A stretch of 64,000 nucleotides of DNA from assembly GCA_900473175.1 (NCBI GenBank), contig UCKM01000006.1, forward strand, positions 166,665-230,664, in the 5' to 3' direction. Numbering within the stretch: the first letter of the stretch is position 1; every line of letters begins with the position of its first letter. The notes under the pieces were generated by a model. It worked only from the letters and a program-made list of their open reading frames with translations, did no database searches and was not told the DNA's origin. The translations under genes were made by a program, and so were the position numbers. The DNA comes from Hyphomicrobiales bacterium (GTDB lineage: Bacteria > Pseudomonadota > Alphaproteobacteria > Rhizobiales > Rhizobiaceae). Below, piece by piece: positions 1-9,017 of this stretch.

Positions 1-588
1 GCCGAGGAATTCGCCCTTGCGCAGGAAGACCAGGAGCAAAGCTCCAGCGCCGAACTCGATGCGCTGCGCGCCGAAAACGGCGATCTGAAGGACCAGTTAT
101 TACGTCTTGCGGCGGATATGGAGAACTTGCGCAAGCGCACCGCTCGCGACGTTCACGACGCCCGCACCTATTCGGTCGCCAATTTTGCCCGCGACATGCT
201 CGCGGTGTCGGACAATCTGAAGCGCGCGCTCGAAGCTGTTCCGGCCGATGCCCTTACCAGCGGCGACGCTGGCCTGAAGAGCCTCATTGAGGGTGTCGAC
301 ATGACCGAACGCTCCATGCTGACGGCCATGGAACGTCACGGCGTCAAGAAGATCGAGCCGCAGGGACAGAAGTTCGATCCGAACTTCCATCAGGCGATGT
401 TCGAGATTCCCAACGCCGAGGTGCCGCACAATACGGTGTTGCAGGTCGCGCAAGCAGGCTTCGTCATCGGCGATCGCGTGCTGCGCCCGGCGCTCGTCGG
501 CGTGTCCAAGGGTGGTCCCAAGCAGGCGGCGAGCGAAGGCCAGCCTGAGCCCGGCCCGATCAACCCACAGGCAGAACGAGACGCCTGA
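1..588 (+). CDS. grpE: Co-chaperone GrpE, 5' end outside the window
   Basis: Nucleotide exchange factor for DnaK: it releases ADP from the Hsp70 chaperone during the heat-shock folding cycle in the cytoplasm. The frame is open from base 1, so the true start lies to the left and 195 C-terminal residues are visible. An acidic, heptad-like stretch ([20 protein letters not shown]) is the end of the long dimer helix, followed by the [10 protein letters not shown] segment. The C-terminal beta domain has the family signature QAMFEIPN...[23 protein letters not shown]. The tail beyond it is low-complexity and Pro/Gln/Glu-rich. Nothing looks truncated apart from the window edge. Confidence 0.97.
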   Translation, partial: AEEFALAQEDQEQSSSAELDALRAENGDLKDQLLRLAADMENLRKRTARDVHDARTYSVANFARDMLAVSDNLKRALEAVPADALTSGDAGLKSLIEGVDMTERSMLTAMERHGVKKIEPQGQKFDPNFHQAMFEIPNAEVPHNTVLQVAQAGFVIGDRVLRPALVGVSKGGPKQAASEGQPEPGPINPQAERDA

Positions 589-701
589 TCTGATCATGTG
601 AAGACGCTTTCAGGGCCGCGCCCCCGGTATCGGGATGCGGCTCTTTTCATTTTGCGATCATGCTCTATCGTTGGCCAACCAATGGCGAGGGGGAACTGCC
701 G

Positions 702-1382
702 ATGACCATGATCCAGCTCTTCAACTACGCCGGAATATTCGTCTTTGCGGCAACGGGCGCACTTGCAGCATCGCGGCGCCAACTCGACATCATGGCTTTC
801 ATCTTTCTTGCCGCCGTCACCGGTATCGGCGGCGGTACCTTGCGCGATCTCATCCTCGGCGTGCCGGTATTCTGGGTCAAGGACCCAGGCAATCTTCTCG
901 TCTGCGCCGCGGCTGCCATCGTTGTCTATTTCTCCGCCAATCTCTTGGAGTCGCGCTACCGCGTTCTCCTATGGCTCGATGCAATCGGCCTTGCCGCCTA
1001 TAGCGTCATAGGCGCCGCGAAAAGTCTGGCGCTCGGCTTCGATTCGACAATTGCCGTAGTCACCGGCATCATGACAGCAACCTTTGGGGGCATTCTGCGC
1101 GATATCATATCGGGTGAGCCGTCAGTGGTGATGCGGCGCGAAATCTATGTGACGGCGGCGCTGGCAGGGTCGCTCGTATATATCCTTCTGCACGGTATTA
1201 CGGCAAAGCCGGAGATTTCGGCCCTCGCCGCGTCGCTCACCGCCTTCGCGGTTCGCGGCGGCGCGCTTTATTTCGGCTGGTGCCTGCCCAGCTATCACAA
1301 GCCCGGCCGCACGACCGCAGAGCTTGAGCGCGAAGGCGTGATCAGAGGAGCCCCGCCTGCTCCGCCGCGAGCTTCAGATTGA
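702..1382 (+). CDS. TRIC-like / UPF0126 family membrane protein
   Basis: Integral membrane protein of the UPF0126 family, whose bacterial members have the TRIC trimeric cation channel fold. The two internal repeats each carry a glycine-rich motif: GIGGGTLRDLILG in the first half and FGGILRDIISG in the second. About seven hydrophobic helices are seen. I start at 702 (MTMIQLFNYAG) because GAGGGG lies about 9 bases upstream. A 42-base upstream extension to 660 has no good ribosome site. The 3' end overlaps the convergent adenosine kinase gene by 41 bases. The substrate in bacteria is uncertain (K+ is reported for some members). Confidence 0.9.
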   Translation: MTMIQLFNYAGIFVFAATGALAASRRQLDIMAFIFLAAVTGIGGGTLRDLILGVPVFWVKDPGNLLVCAAAAIVVYFSANLLESRYRVLLWLDAIGLAAYSVIGAAKSLALGFDSTIAVVTGIMTATFGGILRDIISGEPSVVMRREIYVTAALAGSLVYILLHGITAKPEISALAASLTAFAVRGGALYFGWCLPSYHKPGRTTAELEREGVIRGAPPAPPRASD

Positions 1383-2334
1383 GCTGCGGGCGTGGACCGA
1401 TCTGCTGGATTACGAGGCCTGCTGTCAGCGAGCCAAGCCGGGCACAATCGGTGAACGAACGCCCGGTCGTATAGCCAAACAGGAAACCGGCGGCATAAAG
1501 ATCGCCAGCGCCGGTCGTATCGACGAGTTCGGCGATCTCGATTGCAGGGACTGCAACAGTTTCATCCTTCGAGACCACGACCGAACCCTTCTCCGAGCGG
1601 GTAACGGCTGCCAGTTTGCAATCCTTGCGGATCAGCTCGAGGCCTTTTTCGAAATCATCGGTCTGATAGAGTGATTTCAGCTCCGCTTCGTTGGCGAAGA
1701 CAATATCGACCGTACCGGAACGCATCAGGTCGAGGAATTCTTCACGATAGCGGTCAACACAGAACGGATCGGAAAGCGTCATTGATACTTCACGCTTGTG
1801 TTCGTGGGCAATCCTGGCCGACAGGCGGATTGCTTCCTTGGCGCGTGGCGGATCCCAGAGATAGCCTTCGAAATAGGTCACTTTGGCTTCCGAGACCTTG
1901 GAACTCTCGACGTCCTCGGGTCCGAGCTCGACGCAGGCGCCAAGATAGGTGTTCATTGAACGCTCGCCATCGGGCGTTACGAAGATCATTGAACGGGCAG
2001 TGGGCGGCGGTGACGCCAGCACGCGCGTATCGAAAGCGACGCCCTGTGAGCGAATATCGTGGGTGAAGACATGACCGAGCTGATCATCGGCGACTTTGCC
2101 GAAATAGGCGGCTCGTCCGCCAAGACTTGCAACGCCCGCAGCGGTATTGCCGGCGCTTCCACCCGATGCCTCGATCGCCGGTCCCATGCGCTCATAGAGA
2201 AACTCCGCGCGATCGGCGTCGATCAGATTCATTGCATTCTTGATTATGCCGTTCTTGATGATGAAATCGTCATCGGTGCGGGCAATGATATCGACAATGG
2301 CGTTGCCGATGCAAAGCACGTCATAGCTGGACAT
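1342..2334 (-). CDS. Adenosine kinase, PfkB/ribokinase family
   Basis: Sugar/nucleoside kinase of the PfkB family, annotated in Rhizobiales as adenosine kinase: ATP-dependent phosphorylation of adenosine to AMP (purine salvage). The 330-aa length is typical. Visible motifs are the N-terminal IDIIAR...FIIKNGIIKNAMNLID region, GGSAGNTAAGVASLGG (PfkB signature 1) and DTTGAGDLYAAGFLFG (signature 2 with the catalytic Asp and anion hole). The ATG at 2334 is preceded by GGAG at good spacing. It is convergent with the TRIC-like gene and divergent from the EI24 gene. Substrate identity rests on family resemblance; another ribokinase substrate is possible. Confidence 0.9.
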   Translation of the reverse strand: MSSYDVLCIGNAIVDIIARTDDDFIIKNGIIKNAMNLIDADRAEFLYERMGPAIEASGGSAGNTAAGVASLGGRAAYFGKVADDQLGHVFTHDIRSQGVAFDTRVLASPPPTARSMIFVTPDGERSMNTYLGACVELGPEDVESSKVSEAKVTYFEGYLWDPPRAKEAIRLSARIAHEHKREVSMTLSDPFCVDRYREEFLDLMRSGTVDIVFANEAELKSLYQTDDFEKGLELIRKDCKLAAVTRSEKGSVVVSKDETVAVPAIEIAELVDTTGAGDLYAAGFLFGYTTGRSFTDCARLGSLTAGLVIQQIGPRPQLNLKLAAEQAGLL

Positions 2335-2497
2335 GAAAACTCCGGGATTGATCTGATCGCGTACCTGTTGCGGTTGTTTTGACTTGCTCTAGCGCGTCGC
2401 GTCCCAATTTGCCACCCCTCACTTCAGTCAGGTCCTTGTCCGAAGAGCTAGCGGCGCCTATGTGCGACGGGCAACGCTTATGGAGCAACAATATCCA

Positions 2498-3223
2498 ATG
2501 ATCCTCGAAAGTGCCCGCGCCGCGGCCAGTCATCTCTTTCGTCCGGAATTCCGCGCCGTTCTGTGGAAGTCGCTCGGCTTGACCTTTCTGTTGCTCCTGG
2601 GCGCCTGGTTTGGTTTGCGCGAACTGTTCGAAGTTCTGGCCCTGCCCTTTTTCGACCAGATGATGCCAGACTTGCCGGCATGGACCGGATGGGTCGGTTT
2701 CATCGCCGGCATCTTCGCCAGTATTGGCCTGGCGCTCCTATTGGCGATTTTGATCGGCCCTGTCACCGCGATCGTGGCAGGACTGTTTCTCGATGACGTG
2801 GCTGAAGTGGTGGAAAGGGAAGACTATCCGCTGGATCCACCAGGCCAGCCGCTGCCGGCAGTCCGGTCGCTCATCCTGTCGATCAAGTTCTTCGGCGTCG
2901 TCATCGCGGGCAATATCATTGCGCTGTTGATGCTCCTGATTCCCGGAATCAACTTCATCGCCTTCTTTGTCGTCAATGGTTATCTGCTCGGCCGCGAATT
3001 CTTCGAGTTCGCCGCCATGCGCTTTCAGCCCGAGGACGAGGCCAAGGCGCTGCGTGCGAGAAACGCGACAACTGTCTTCCTCGCGGGGCTCGTCATCGCA
3101 GCCTTCATGGCGATCCCGCTTCTCAACCTTCTGACGCCGCTCTTCGCCGCGGCGATGATGGTGCATCTGCACAAGGCGGTGGCGGGCACAGAGCGGCCGG
3201 TCGCCGTACGCGATTCAGTCTAG
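2498..3223 (+). CDS. EI24-domain / CysZ-like membrane protein
   Basis: Multi-pass membrane protein of the EI24 family, which includes the sulfate transporter CysZ. Long hydrophobic segments are at LGLTFLLLLGAW, GFIAGIFASIGLALLLAIL and FFGVVIAGNIIALLMLLIPG, and the family-typical NGYLLGREFFEFAAMR motif sits in the cytosolic loop. I chose ATG 2498 (MILESARAAASHLF, 241 aa) because GGAG lies 12 bases upstream; in-frame ATGs at 2462 and 2480 are alternatives. Its 3' end overlaps the end of convergent nth by 4 bases. No cysteine-biosynthesis gene is nearby, so a sulfate role is not supported by context. Confidence 0.85.
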   Translation: MILESARAAASHLFRPEFRAVLWKSLGLTFLLLLGAWFGLRELFEVLALPFFDQMMPDLPAWTGWVGFIAGIFASIGLALLLAILIGPVTAIVAGLFLDDVAEVVEREDYPLDPPGQPLPAVRSLILSIKFFGVVIAGNIIALLMLLIPGINFIAFFVVNGYLLGREFFEFAAMRFQPEDEAKALRARNATTVFLAGLVIAAFMAIPLLNLLTPLFAAAMMVHLHKAVAGTERPVAVRDSV

Positions 3224-3975
3224 ATAATTTGTGGGGGCAACGGCACCAGCGGCGCCGGGATTTCCGAGGTTTTCTCCGCCGCCTTGCAGATATCGGCAAT
3301 GACACAGGCACGGCATTCCGGTTTGCGTGCCTTGCAGACATAGCGCCCGTGCAGGATCAGCCAGTGATGCGCATGGTAGAGATATTCTGATGGAATGACC
3401 TTCATCAGCCGGGCTTCCACCTCTTCAGGCGTTTTGCCCGGGGCAAGACCAAGCCGGTTGCCTATTCGGAAGATGTGCGTGTCGACCGCCATCGTCGATT
3501 GGCCGAACGCCATGTTGAGCACAACATTGGCGGTCTTGCGCCCGACGCCGGGCAGTTTGACCAATTCCTCCCGATCGTTCGGTACAACGCTTGCATATTG
3601 CGTGATCAGGGCATGCGACAGGGCGATGACGTTCTTAGCCTTGTTGCGCCAGAGCCCGATGGTGCGGATATATTCGCCAAGCTTATCGACGCCGAGGGCC
3701 ACCATTTTCTCAGGCGTATCCGCCACCTTGAAGAGGGAGCGCGTCGCCTTGTTCACGCCCGCATCCGTCGCTTGCGCAGAAAGGGCCACAGCAACGAGCA
3801 GAGTGAACGGATTGACATGTTCGAGTTCGCCCCTTGGTTCAGGACGCTGGATCGAGAACCTTCGGAACATTTCATGGATCTCTGCCGCTGTGTAGCGGGT
3901 GCCGGGCACGAGCCTTGGTTTGGTGGGTTTGGCACTCACGTCAATCTGATCGATTTTAGGCTTGGGATTTTGCAT
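3220..3975 (-). CDS. nth: Endonuclease III (DNA glycosylase/AP lyase)
   Basis: Base-excision repair glycosylase that removes oxidised pyrimidines and cuts at abasic sites. It carries the helix-hairpin-helix LPGVGRKTANVVLN with the catalytic lysine, the catalytic aspartate in AVDTHIFRIGNRLG, and a C-terminal [4Fe-4S] loop with spacing C-x6-C-x2-C-x5-C (VCKARKPECRACVIADIC). I start at ATG 3975 (MQNPKPK, 251 aa). The longer open frame to 4140 would run through the divergent DUF2244 gene and adds unrelated residues. The start lies only 22 bases from that gene's start, so the two must share a very compact divergent promoter or be leaderless. Confidence 0.95.
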   Translation of the reverse strand: MQNPKPKIDQIDVSAKPTKPRLVPGTRYTAAEIHEMFRRFSIQRPEPRGELEHVNPFTLLVAVALSAQATDAGVNKATRSLFKVADTPEKMVALGVDKLGEYIRTIGLWRNKAKNVIALSHALITQYASVVPNDREELVKLPGVGRKTANVVLNMAFGQSTMAVDTHIFRIGNRLGLAPGKTPEEVEARLMKVIPSEYLYHAHHWLILHGRYVCKARKPECRACVIADICKAAEKTSEIPAPLVPLPPQII

Positions 3976-3997
3976 GGTCCATCTATACTTGAGTGCC

Positions 3998-4504
3998 ATG
4001 AGCCAAACAATAAACCCGATCGACCCGGCCGCCATGAACGAGGAAGAAATCTTCCGAGCGTTGCTTGTGCCACACCGGTCGCTGGGGCGGAAAGGCTTCC
4101 TCATCCTGATGGGCACACTCGGCGCCAGCGGTTTTCTCACCGGCCTGTTCTTCCTGTCGATCGGAGCCTGGCCGGTCCTTGGCTTTTTTGGGCTCGATAT
4201 CCTGATTGTCTATGTCGCCTTCCGGATGAACTACATCTCGGCGAAAGCGCATGAAGAAGTGACCATATCGCGCATCGCCCTGCATATCCGGCAGGTAGCG
4301 CCGTCAGGCCGGATAAAATTTCACGAGTTCAACCCATTCTGGGCCCGGTTCAGCGTCGCCCGCCACGCGGAAATCGGCATCACTTCGATGAGGGTCGAGG
4401 GACAGGGCAAGGCCGTGACCATCGGCTCTTTTCTCAACCCGGACGACCGCGAAAGCTTTGCTTCAGCTTTCCAGATGGCGCTCGCCGCCGCCAAGGGCCG
4501 ATAA
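3998..4504 (+). CDS. DUF2244 family membrane protein
   Basis: Small integral membrane protein of the DUF2244 family, common in Alphaproteobacteria and of unknown function. It has a cytosolic N-terminus (EEEIFRALLVPHRSLGRKGF), two adjacent transmembrane helices (LILMGTLGASGFLTGLFFLS and AWPVLGFFGLDILIVYVAF) and a soluble beta-rich C-terminal half ending with the conserved-looking IGSFLNPDDRESFASAF. Start 3998 (MSQTINP) follows a short GAG; ATG 4034 (MNEEEIF) is possible. It is divergent from nth. Confidence 0.85.
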   Translation: MSQTINPIDPAAMNEEEIFRALLVPHRSLGRKGFLILMGTLGASGFLTGLFFLSIGAWPVLGFFGLDILIVYVAFRMNYISAKAHEEVTISRIALHIRQVAPSGRIKFHEFNPFWARFSVARHAEIGITSMRVEGQGKAVTIGSFLNPDDRESFASAFQMALAAAKGR

Positions 4505-4581
4505 GTTGAGCACCGTCAAGAATCGGGTGGCGACGAAGGTCCCAGCGTGGTCATATAGCCCTCAACAGCGAGGTTAAACTT

Positions 4582-5487
4582 ATGAAACCACAGGCCATAC
4601 TCCAGAAGGACATCACCCCCACCGGCGACGATTACGCGATCGTCAGCCACATCATCGAACGCATCAGCAAGGATTATCGCGATCAGCCGTCGCTTGAGAT
4701 CCTTGCCCGCGATACGGGACTGTCGCCGACGGCATTACAGAAGCTCTTTACCCGTTGGGCCGGCCTTTCGCCAAAGGGCTTCCTGCAGGCCGTAACAATA
4801 GACCACGCCCGCCGTCTGCTCGACGAGGGCATGCCGCTGCTCGAAACCGCGTATGAAACCGGGCTGTCCGGCCCGGGGCGACTGCACGATCTGTTCGTCA
4901 CGCATGAGGGCATGTCGCCCGGCGATTACAAGAGCCGCGGTGCTGGCTTGACCATCCGCTACGGCTTTCTCATATCGCCATTCGGGCTGGCGCTGATCAT
5001 GGTGACCGATCGCGGCCTTGCCGGACTGGCCTTCGCCGATCCCGGCAAGGAGCGCGAGGCGCTTGCCGACATGTCGTCGCGCTGGCCGAACGCCACTTAT
5101 GTCGAGGATCTCGCTGCCACCGCGCCCTATGCCGCACGGATTTTCAACCCGGCTGAGTGGCGCGCGGACCGGCCGCTCAAGGTGGTCACGATCGGTACGG
5201 ACTTCCAGCTGCGTGTATGGGAGGCCCTGCTCAAGATCCCGATGGGCAAGTGCGTCGCCTACTCGGATATTGCCGCAGAGATCGGTTCCCCCAATGCATC
5301 GCGTGCGGTCGGTGCCGCAGTGGGCGCCAACCCGGTGTCGTTTGTCGTACCCTGCCACCGCGCGGTGGGTAAATCGGGCGCTCTCACCGGGTACCACTGG
5401 GGCTTGACTCGCAAGCGCGCGATCCTTGGGTGGGAGGCTGGCCAGATGGCGCAGAATGAGTCCGTCGACCAGGCGCGTTCCGGGTAG
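4582..5487 (+). CDS. Ada-like AraC-HTH / methylated-DNA-protein-cysteine methyltransferase
   Basis: Suicide DNA-repair enzyme that transfers the methyl group from O6-methylguanine to its own cysteine. Residues about 20-115 form an AraC-type double helix-turn-helix (SLEILARDTGLSPTALQKLF; SGPGRLHDLFVTHEGMSPGDY). The C-terminal half is the Ogt domain with the active-site VPCHRAVGKSG and the wing RVWEALLKIPMGKCVAYSDIA. The N-terminal Cys-rich methylphosphotriester domain of E. coli Ada is absent, as in many rhizobial members, so it may repair and regulate but should not be activated by phosphotriester methylation. Start ATG 4582 follows AGCGAGG. A strong terminator follows the gene. Confidence 0.93.
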   Translation: MKPQAILQKDITPTGDDYAIVSHIIERISKDYRDQPSLEILARDTGLSPTALQKLFTRWAGLSPKGFLQAVTIDHARRLLDEGMPLLETAYETGLSGPGRLHDLFVTHEGMSPGDYKSRGAGLTIRYGFLISPFGLALIMVTDRGLAGLAFADPGKEREALADMSSRWPNATYVEDLAATAPYAARIFNPAEWRADRPLKVVTIGTDFQLRVWEALLKIPMGKCVAYSDIAAEIGSPNASRAVGAAVGANPVSFVVPCHRAVGKSGALTGYHWGLTRKRAILGWEAGQMAQNESVDQARSG

Positions 5488-5512
5488 GATCGCTGTACAT
5501 CCAAACACAAAT

Positions 5513-5538
5513 GCCCGGCCAAGTGTGCCGGGCTTTTT
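5513..5538 (+). terminator. Rho-independent terminator after the Ada-like gene
   Basis: A perfect 7-bp stem (GCCCGGC/GCCGGGC) with a 7-nt loop is followed by five T residues. It sits 25 bases after the stop codon of the Ada-like gene and insulates it from the copper unit downstream. Confidence 0.9.
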
Positions 5539-5568
5539 GTTGTGCGGGGAAATGTTTCGGCAGACATC

Positions 5569-5599
5569 TTGACCTTCCAGTTACTGGAAAGATTACGTT
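5569..5599 (+). promoter_or_regulatory. MerR/CueR-type copper-responsive promoter
   Basis: A -35 box TTGACC (5569-5574) and a -10-like TACGTT (5594-5599) are separated by 19 bases, the over-long spacer characteristic of MerR-family activated promoters. Within the spacer is a perfect palindrome with 7-bp arms, TTCCAGT-T-ACTGGAA (5575-5589), centred between the boxes as in CueR/HmrR operators. It precedes the Cu-ATPase and the regulator gene, so autoregulated copper induction is the natural reading. Confidence 0.85.
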
Positions 5600-5635
5600 G
5601 GGCATACTATCTGGTTTCCAAATGAAAGCCCTACC

Positions 5636-8131
5636 ATGAAACATGATCGCGCCACCCATCACGACCACACAAGCTGCTGCGGCGACGAACAATCTACCGC
5701 TACGATCGTACGCGATCCGGTATGCGGCATGACGGTCGATCCCGAGGCCGGCAAGCCGACGGAAACTTATGGCGGGCGGGTGTTTCATTTCTGCTCGCAA
5801 GGCTGTCAGACCAGGTTCAGGAAGGATCCGAACGCCTATGTCGAGGCAATCGACCCGGTTTGCGGTATGAAGGTTGACCGGGCGAGCGCAAAACACTTCC
5901 TGCGCCATGAAGGCGAGGTCTATTATTTCTGCTCGGCCGGTTGCAAGGCAAAGTTCGGGAACGCACCCGGCGATTATCTCGGCGACCGGCCGGCGCCGAA
6001 GGCCGTGCCTACGGGGACGCAATACACCTGCCCGATGCATCCCGAGATCGTCAAGGATGGCCCCGGCGCCTGCCCGATCTGCGGTATGGCGCTGGAGCCC
6101 ATGGGTATTCCAACTGGCGACGAGGGTCCCAACCCGGAACTCATCGATTTTACCCGCCGCCTTTGGATCAGTGCGCTGTGTTCGGTGCCGCTGCTCTTCA
6201 TCACCATGGGACCGATGCTGGGCCTGCCATTGCGAGAATGGCTGGGCGAAAATCTCGCCGTCTGGCTGGAATTTGCGCTGGCAACGCCCGTCGTTGTCTG
6301 GGCTGCGATCCCCTTCTTCGAACGGGCCCACGCATCCATCATCAATCGCAGCCCGAACATGTGGACCCTGATCGCCATCGGTGTCGGTGCGGCTTATGCA
6401 TTCAGCGTCGTCGCGACACTCGTTCCAGGTATCTTCCCCCATTCCTTTCGCATGCATGGCGGCACGGTTCCCGTCTATTTCGAGGCGGCGGCGGTCATCG
6501 TCACGCTGGTTTTCCTTGGCCAGGTCCTGGAACTGAAAGCGCGTGAGCGCACCGGCTCGGCGATCCGCGCCCTGCTCGATCTGGCCCCCAAGACCGCGCG
6601 CCGGATCGCCGAGGACGGAACGGAAACGGATGTACCTCTCGATGAGGTCGTTGCAGGTGACCGGCTGCGGGTACGGCCCGGGCAAAGCGTGCCAGTCGAC
6701 GGCGTTGTTCTTGAGGGTCGGTCCTCCATTGACGAATCGATGATCACCGGTGAACCACTACCCGTGGAGAAAGCCGAACATGAGCCGGTTACGGGTGGTA
6801 CGCTCAACCGCAATGGCACGCTGCTCATCAGGGCGGAAAAGGTCGGTGCGGACACGGTGCTCTCGCAAATCGTGGGCATGGTCGCTTCGGCGCAGCGCTC
6901 GCGCGCTCCGATCCAGGGTCTGGCTGACCGGGTGGCCAGCTATTTCGTGCCGACGGTGGTTCTCGTCGCGATCGTCGCCTTCGTGGTCTGGGCGCTCATT
7001 GGTCCGGAACCGAGCATGATCTACGGACTCGTTGCAGCCGTCTCGGTTCTGATCATCGCTTGTCCCTGTGCTCTCGGTCTTGCGACGCCCATGTCGATCA
7101 TGACCGCGACAGGTCGTGGCGCGCAAGCCGGCGTGCTGATCAAGGACGCCGAAGCGCTCGAACGCTTCGCCGCAGTCGATACGCTGATCGTGGACAAGAC
7201 AGGCACGTTGACGGAAGGTAAGCCACGACTGACCGACCTCGTTGCACGGGAGGGTTTCACCGAAGACGAATTGCTGGTCCTTGCCGCCAGTCTTGAGAAA
7301 GGCTCCGAGCATCCGCTTGCCGAAGCCATTATAGGGGGGGCAAAGGTGCGCGGCCTCGCCTTGCGGGATGCGACAGGCTTTGATGCGGTCACGGGCAAGG
7401 GTGTTTCCGGCATAGTCGATGGGCGCGCTATCGCGCTCGGCAACAGGGCAATGATGCTGGATATTGGTGCCGACATCTCCGCGCTGACCAGCGAGGCTGA
7501 CGCACTGCGCAAACAAGGCAAAAGTGCCCTGTTCGTCACGGTGAATGGCAGGGCCGCCGGTATCGTTGCGGTTGCCGATACAGTCAAGTCAACCAGCGCC
7601 GAGGCTGTCCGTCTGCTGCACGCAGCGGGGCTGAAGATCATCATGGCGACCGGCGACAATGCTGTCACGGCGCATGCGGTTGCCGCCGAGCTCGGGATTG
7701 ATGAGGTGCGCGCCGACATGCTGCCGGAGAACAAGAAACAACTGGTCGATGAACTGCGCGCCAGGGGCGCACGGGTTGCCATGGCCGGCGATGGCATCAA
7801 TGACGCCCCCGCGCTCGCGGCGGCCGATGTCGGCATTGCCATGGGTACGGGCGCTGATGTTGCCATGGAAAGCGCCGGCATCACATTGGTGAAAGGTGAT
7901 CTGAACGGCATTGTCCGGGCCCGTCACCTCGCTGGCGCAACCCTGCGCAACATCAAACAGAACCTGTTCTTCGCCTTCATCTATAATGTGCTGGGCATCC
8001 CCGTTGCGGCAGGTGTGCTTTATCCGCTTTTTGGCCTGCTGCTCTCGCCGATGCTGGCGGCGGCAGCAATGAGCCTCTCATCCGTATCGGTGATAGCCAA
8101 TGCGCTGCGGCTGAGGACCATCAAACTGTGA
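5636..8131 (+). CDS. copA: Copper-exporting P1B-type ATPase with two YHS domains
   Basis: Inner-membrane pump exporting Cu(I)/Ag(I) by ATP hydrolysis. The 831-aa protein begins with a His/Cys-rich tail, then YHS domain 1 (DPVCGMTVDP, about 26-67), YHS domain 2 (DPVCGMKVDR, about 72-115) and a heavy-metal-binding domain (YTCPMHPEI...ACPICGMALEP, about 129-157) in place of the usual CxxC HMA domains. The catalytic core has the transport-site CPC (about 476-478), phosphorylation motif DKTGTLT (Asp about 520), a nucleotide-binding HP motif (GSEHPLAEAI) and GDGINDAPAL. It is co-transcribed with a CueR-type gene 7 bases downstream. The symbol is by function; relatives are variously called copA, actP or silP. 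Confidence 0.95.
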   Translation: MKHDRATHHDHTSCCGDEQSTATIVRDPVCGMTVDPEAGKPTETYGGRVFHFCSQGCQTRFRKDPNAYVEAIDPVCGMKVDRASAKHFLRHEGEVYYFCSAGCKAKFGNAPGDYLGDRPAPKAVPTGTQYTCPMHPEIVKDGPGACPICGMALEPMGIPTGDEGPNPELIDFTRRLWISALCSVPLLFITMGPMLGLPLREWLGENLAVWLEFALATPVVVWAAIPFFERAHASIINRSPNMWTLIAIGVGAAYAFSVVATLVPGIFPHSFRMHGGTVPVYFEAAAVIVTLVFLGQVLELKARERTGSAIRALLDLAPKTARRIAEDGTETDVPLDEVVAGDRLRVRPGQSVPVDGVVLEGRSSIDESMITGEPLPVEKAEHEPVTGGTLNRNGTLLIRAEKVGADTVLSQIVGMVASAQRSRAPIQGLADRVASYFVPTVVLVAIVAFVVWALIGPEPSMIYGLVAAVSVLIIACPCALGLATPMSIMTATGRGAQAGVLIKDAEALERFAAVDTLIVDKTGTLTEGKPRLTDLVAREGFTEDELLVLAASLEKGSEHPLAEAIIGGAKVRGLALRDATGFDAVTGKGVSGIVDGRAIALGNRAMMLDIGADISALTSEADALRKQGKSALFVTVNGRAAGIVAVADTVKSTSAEAVRLLHAAGLKIIMATGDNAVTAHAVAAELGIDEVRADMLPENKKQLVDELRARGARVAMAGDGINDAPALAAADVGIAMGTGADVAMESAGITLVKGDLNGIVRARHLAGATLRNIKQNLFFAFIYNVLGIPVAAGVLYPLFGLLLSPMLAAAAMSLSSVSVIANALRLRTIKL

Positions 8132-8138
8132 GGTCAAC

Positions 8139-8528
8139 ATGAATATCGGTAGCGCTTCCAGCAAATCCGGCTTGCCTGCCAAGACGATCCGCTACTACGA
8201 GGATATTGGGCTGCTCAAGCCCGAACGGGCGGAGAACGGCTATCGCGATTATTCGACGTCCGATGTGCATAAGCTGCGCTTTTTGCAGCGCTCGCGCGGG
8301 CTCGGATTTTCAGTCGAGGAGTGCCGCCAACTCCTGGCGCTCTATGAGGACAAGGAGCGCGCCAGCGCCGATGTAAAGTCTATCGCCCAGTCAAAACTTG
8401 TCGAAATCGACCGCAAGATCATTGAACTGCGCGAATTGCAGCAAACGCTGAAGCATCTCGTTGCCCATTGCCATGGCGACCGGAGGCCCGATTGCCCAAT
8501 CCTGGAAACGATCTCAGGCGAGAAATAG
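8139..8528 (+). CDS. CueR/HmrR-type MerR family copper regulator
   Basis: MerR-family activator that twists its over-long target promoter when Cu(I)/Ag(I)/Au(I) binds. The N-terminal winged helix (MNIGSASSKSGLPAKTIRYYEDIGLL) is canonical. A dimer coiled coil follows, and the C-terminal metal loop is CHGDRRPDC with seven residues between the two cysteines, the spacing of CueR monovalent-ion sensors; the extra Ser/Cys of divalent sensors is not seen. It follows the Cu-ATPase by 7 bases and probably acts on the operator at 5575-5589. Confidence 0.93.
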   Translation: MNIGSASSKSGLPAKTIRYYEDIGLLKPERAENGYRDYSTSDVHKLRFLQRSRGLGFSVEECRQLLALYEDKERASADVKSIAQSKLVEIDRKIIELRELQQTLKHLVAHCHGDRRPDCPILETISGEK

Positions 8529-8552
8529 ATCTCAGCTGAGAACTAATGACGG

Positions 8553-8846
8553 CTAACCGATGGTCGAAACGACATCCGCCGAAATGCGCAATTCGCGCAA
8601 GGGACGAACGACGCTGGTCGTCTCGCTATAAATCGGATCCGCCTTATAGGCCGCAAGAGACTCGGCATCCTTGAATTCCCCATAGACAACGACATCGATT
8701 TCGTCCGAGATCGGGTCCGTCTTGGAATTCTGCATCACCTCAAAGACCGTTGAATGTGGAATTTCGGCAAGACGCTTCAAGCCTTCGACGATCGCTCCAA
8801 CGTCTTCCTTGTTTCGGGCGCTGAAAAATACAATATGACGGATCAC
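8553..8846 (-). CDS. Dabb (stress-responsive alpha/beta-barrel) domain protein
   Basis: A 97-aa protein matching the Dabb family: a dimeric alpha-beta barrel starting MIRHIVFFSARN, with a central EIDVVVYGEFKDAESLAAY and the terminal helix region. Family members include plant stress proteins and small bacterial proteins of mostly unknown activity; some relatives bind small hydrophobic molecules. It is convergent with the cueR-like gene and divergent from kdpD. No partner gene suggests a substrate. Confidence 0.85.
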   Translation of the reverse strand: MIRHIVFFSARNKEDVGAIVEGLKRLAEIPHSTVFEVMQNSKTDPISDEIDVVVYGEFKDAESLAAYKADPIYSETTSVVRPLRELRISADVVSTIG

Positions 8847-9017
8847 GGTCTGGTCTTCCTGCTGTATTCGATTGCGCGGGACTTTTCATGGTCGGCCCCT
8901 CCGCGTCAATAGATGTGCTGTCGCAGCCTGAATTTAGCTCAAACCTTGGCTTTTGCTGGCAAGCTGGGGTAAACGTCTTGCGGCCTGTCAACTTCCCTTG
9001 CTCAACTTGAGGCGCAC

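Noticed and set aside
5384..6685. 433-aa minus-strand open frame across the copper promoter
   Set aside because: It would run through the terminator, the CueR-type promoter and the YHS domains; its composition is typical of an antisense frame.
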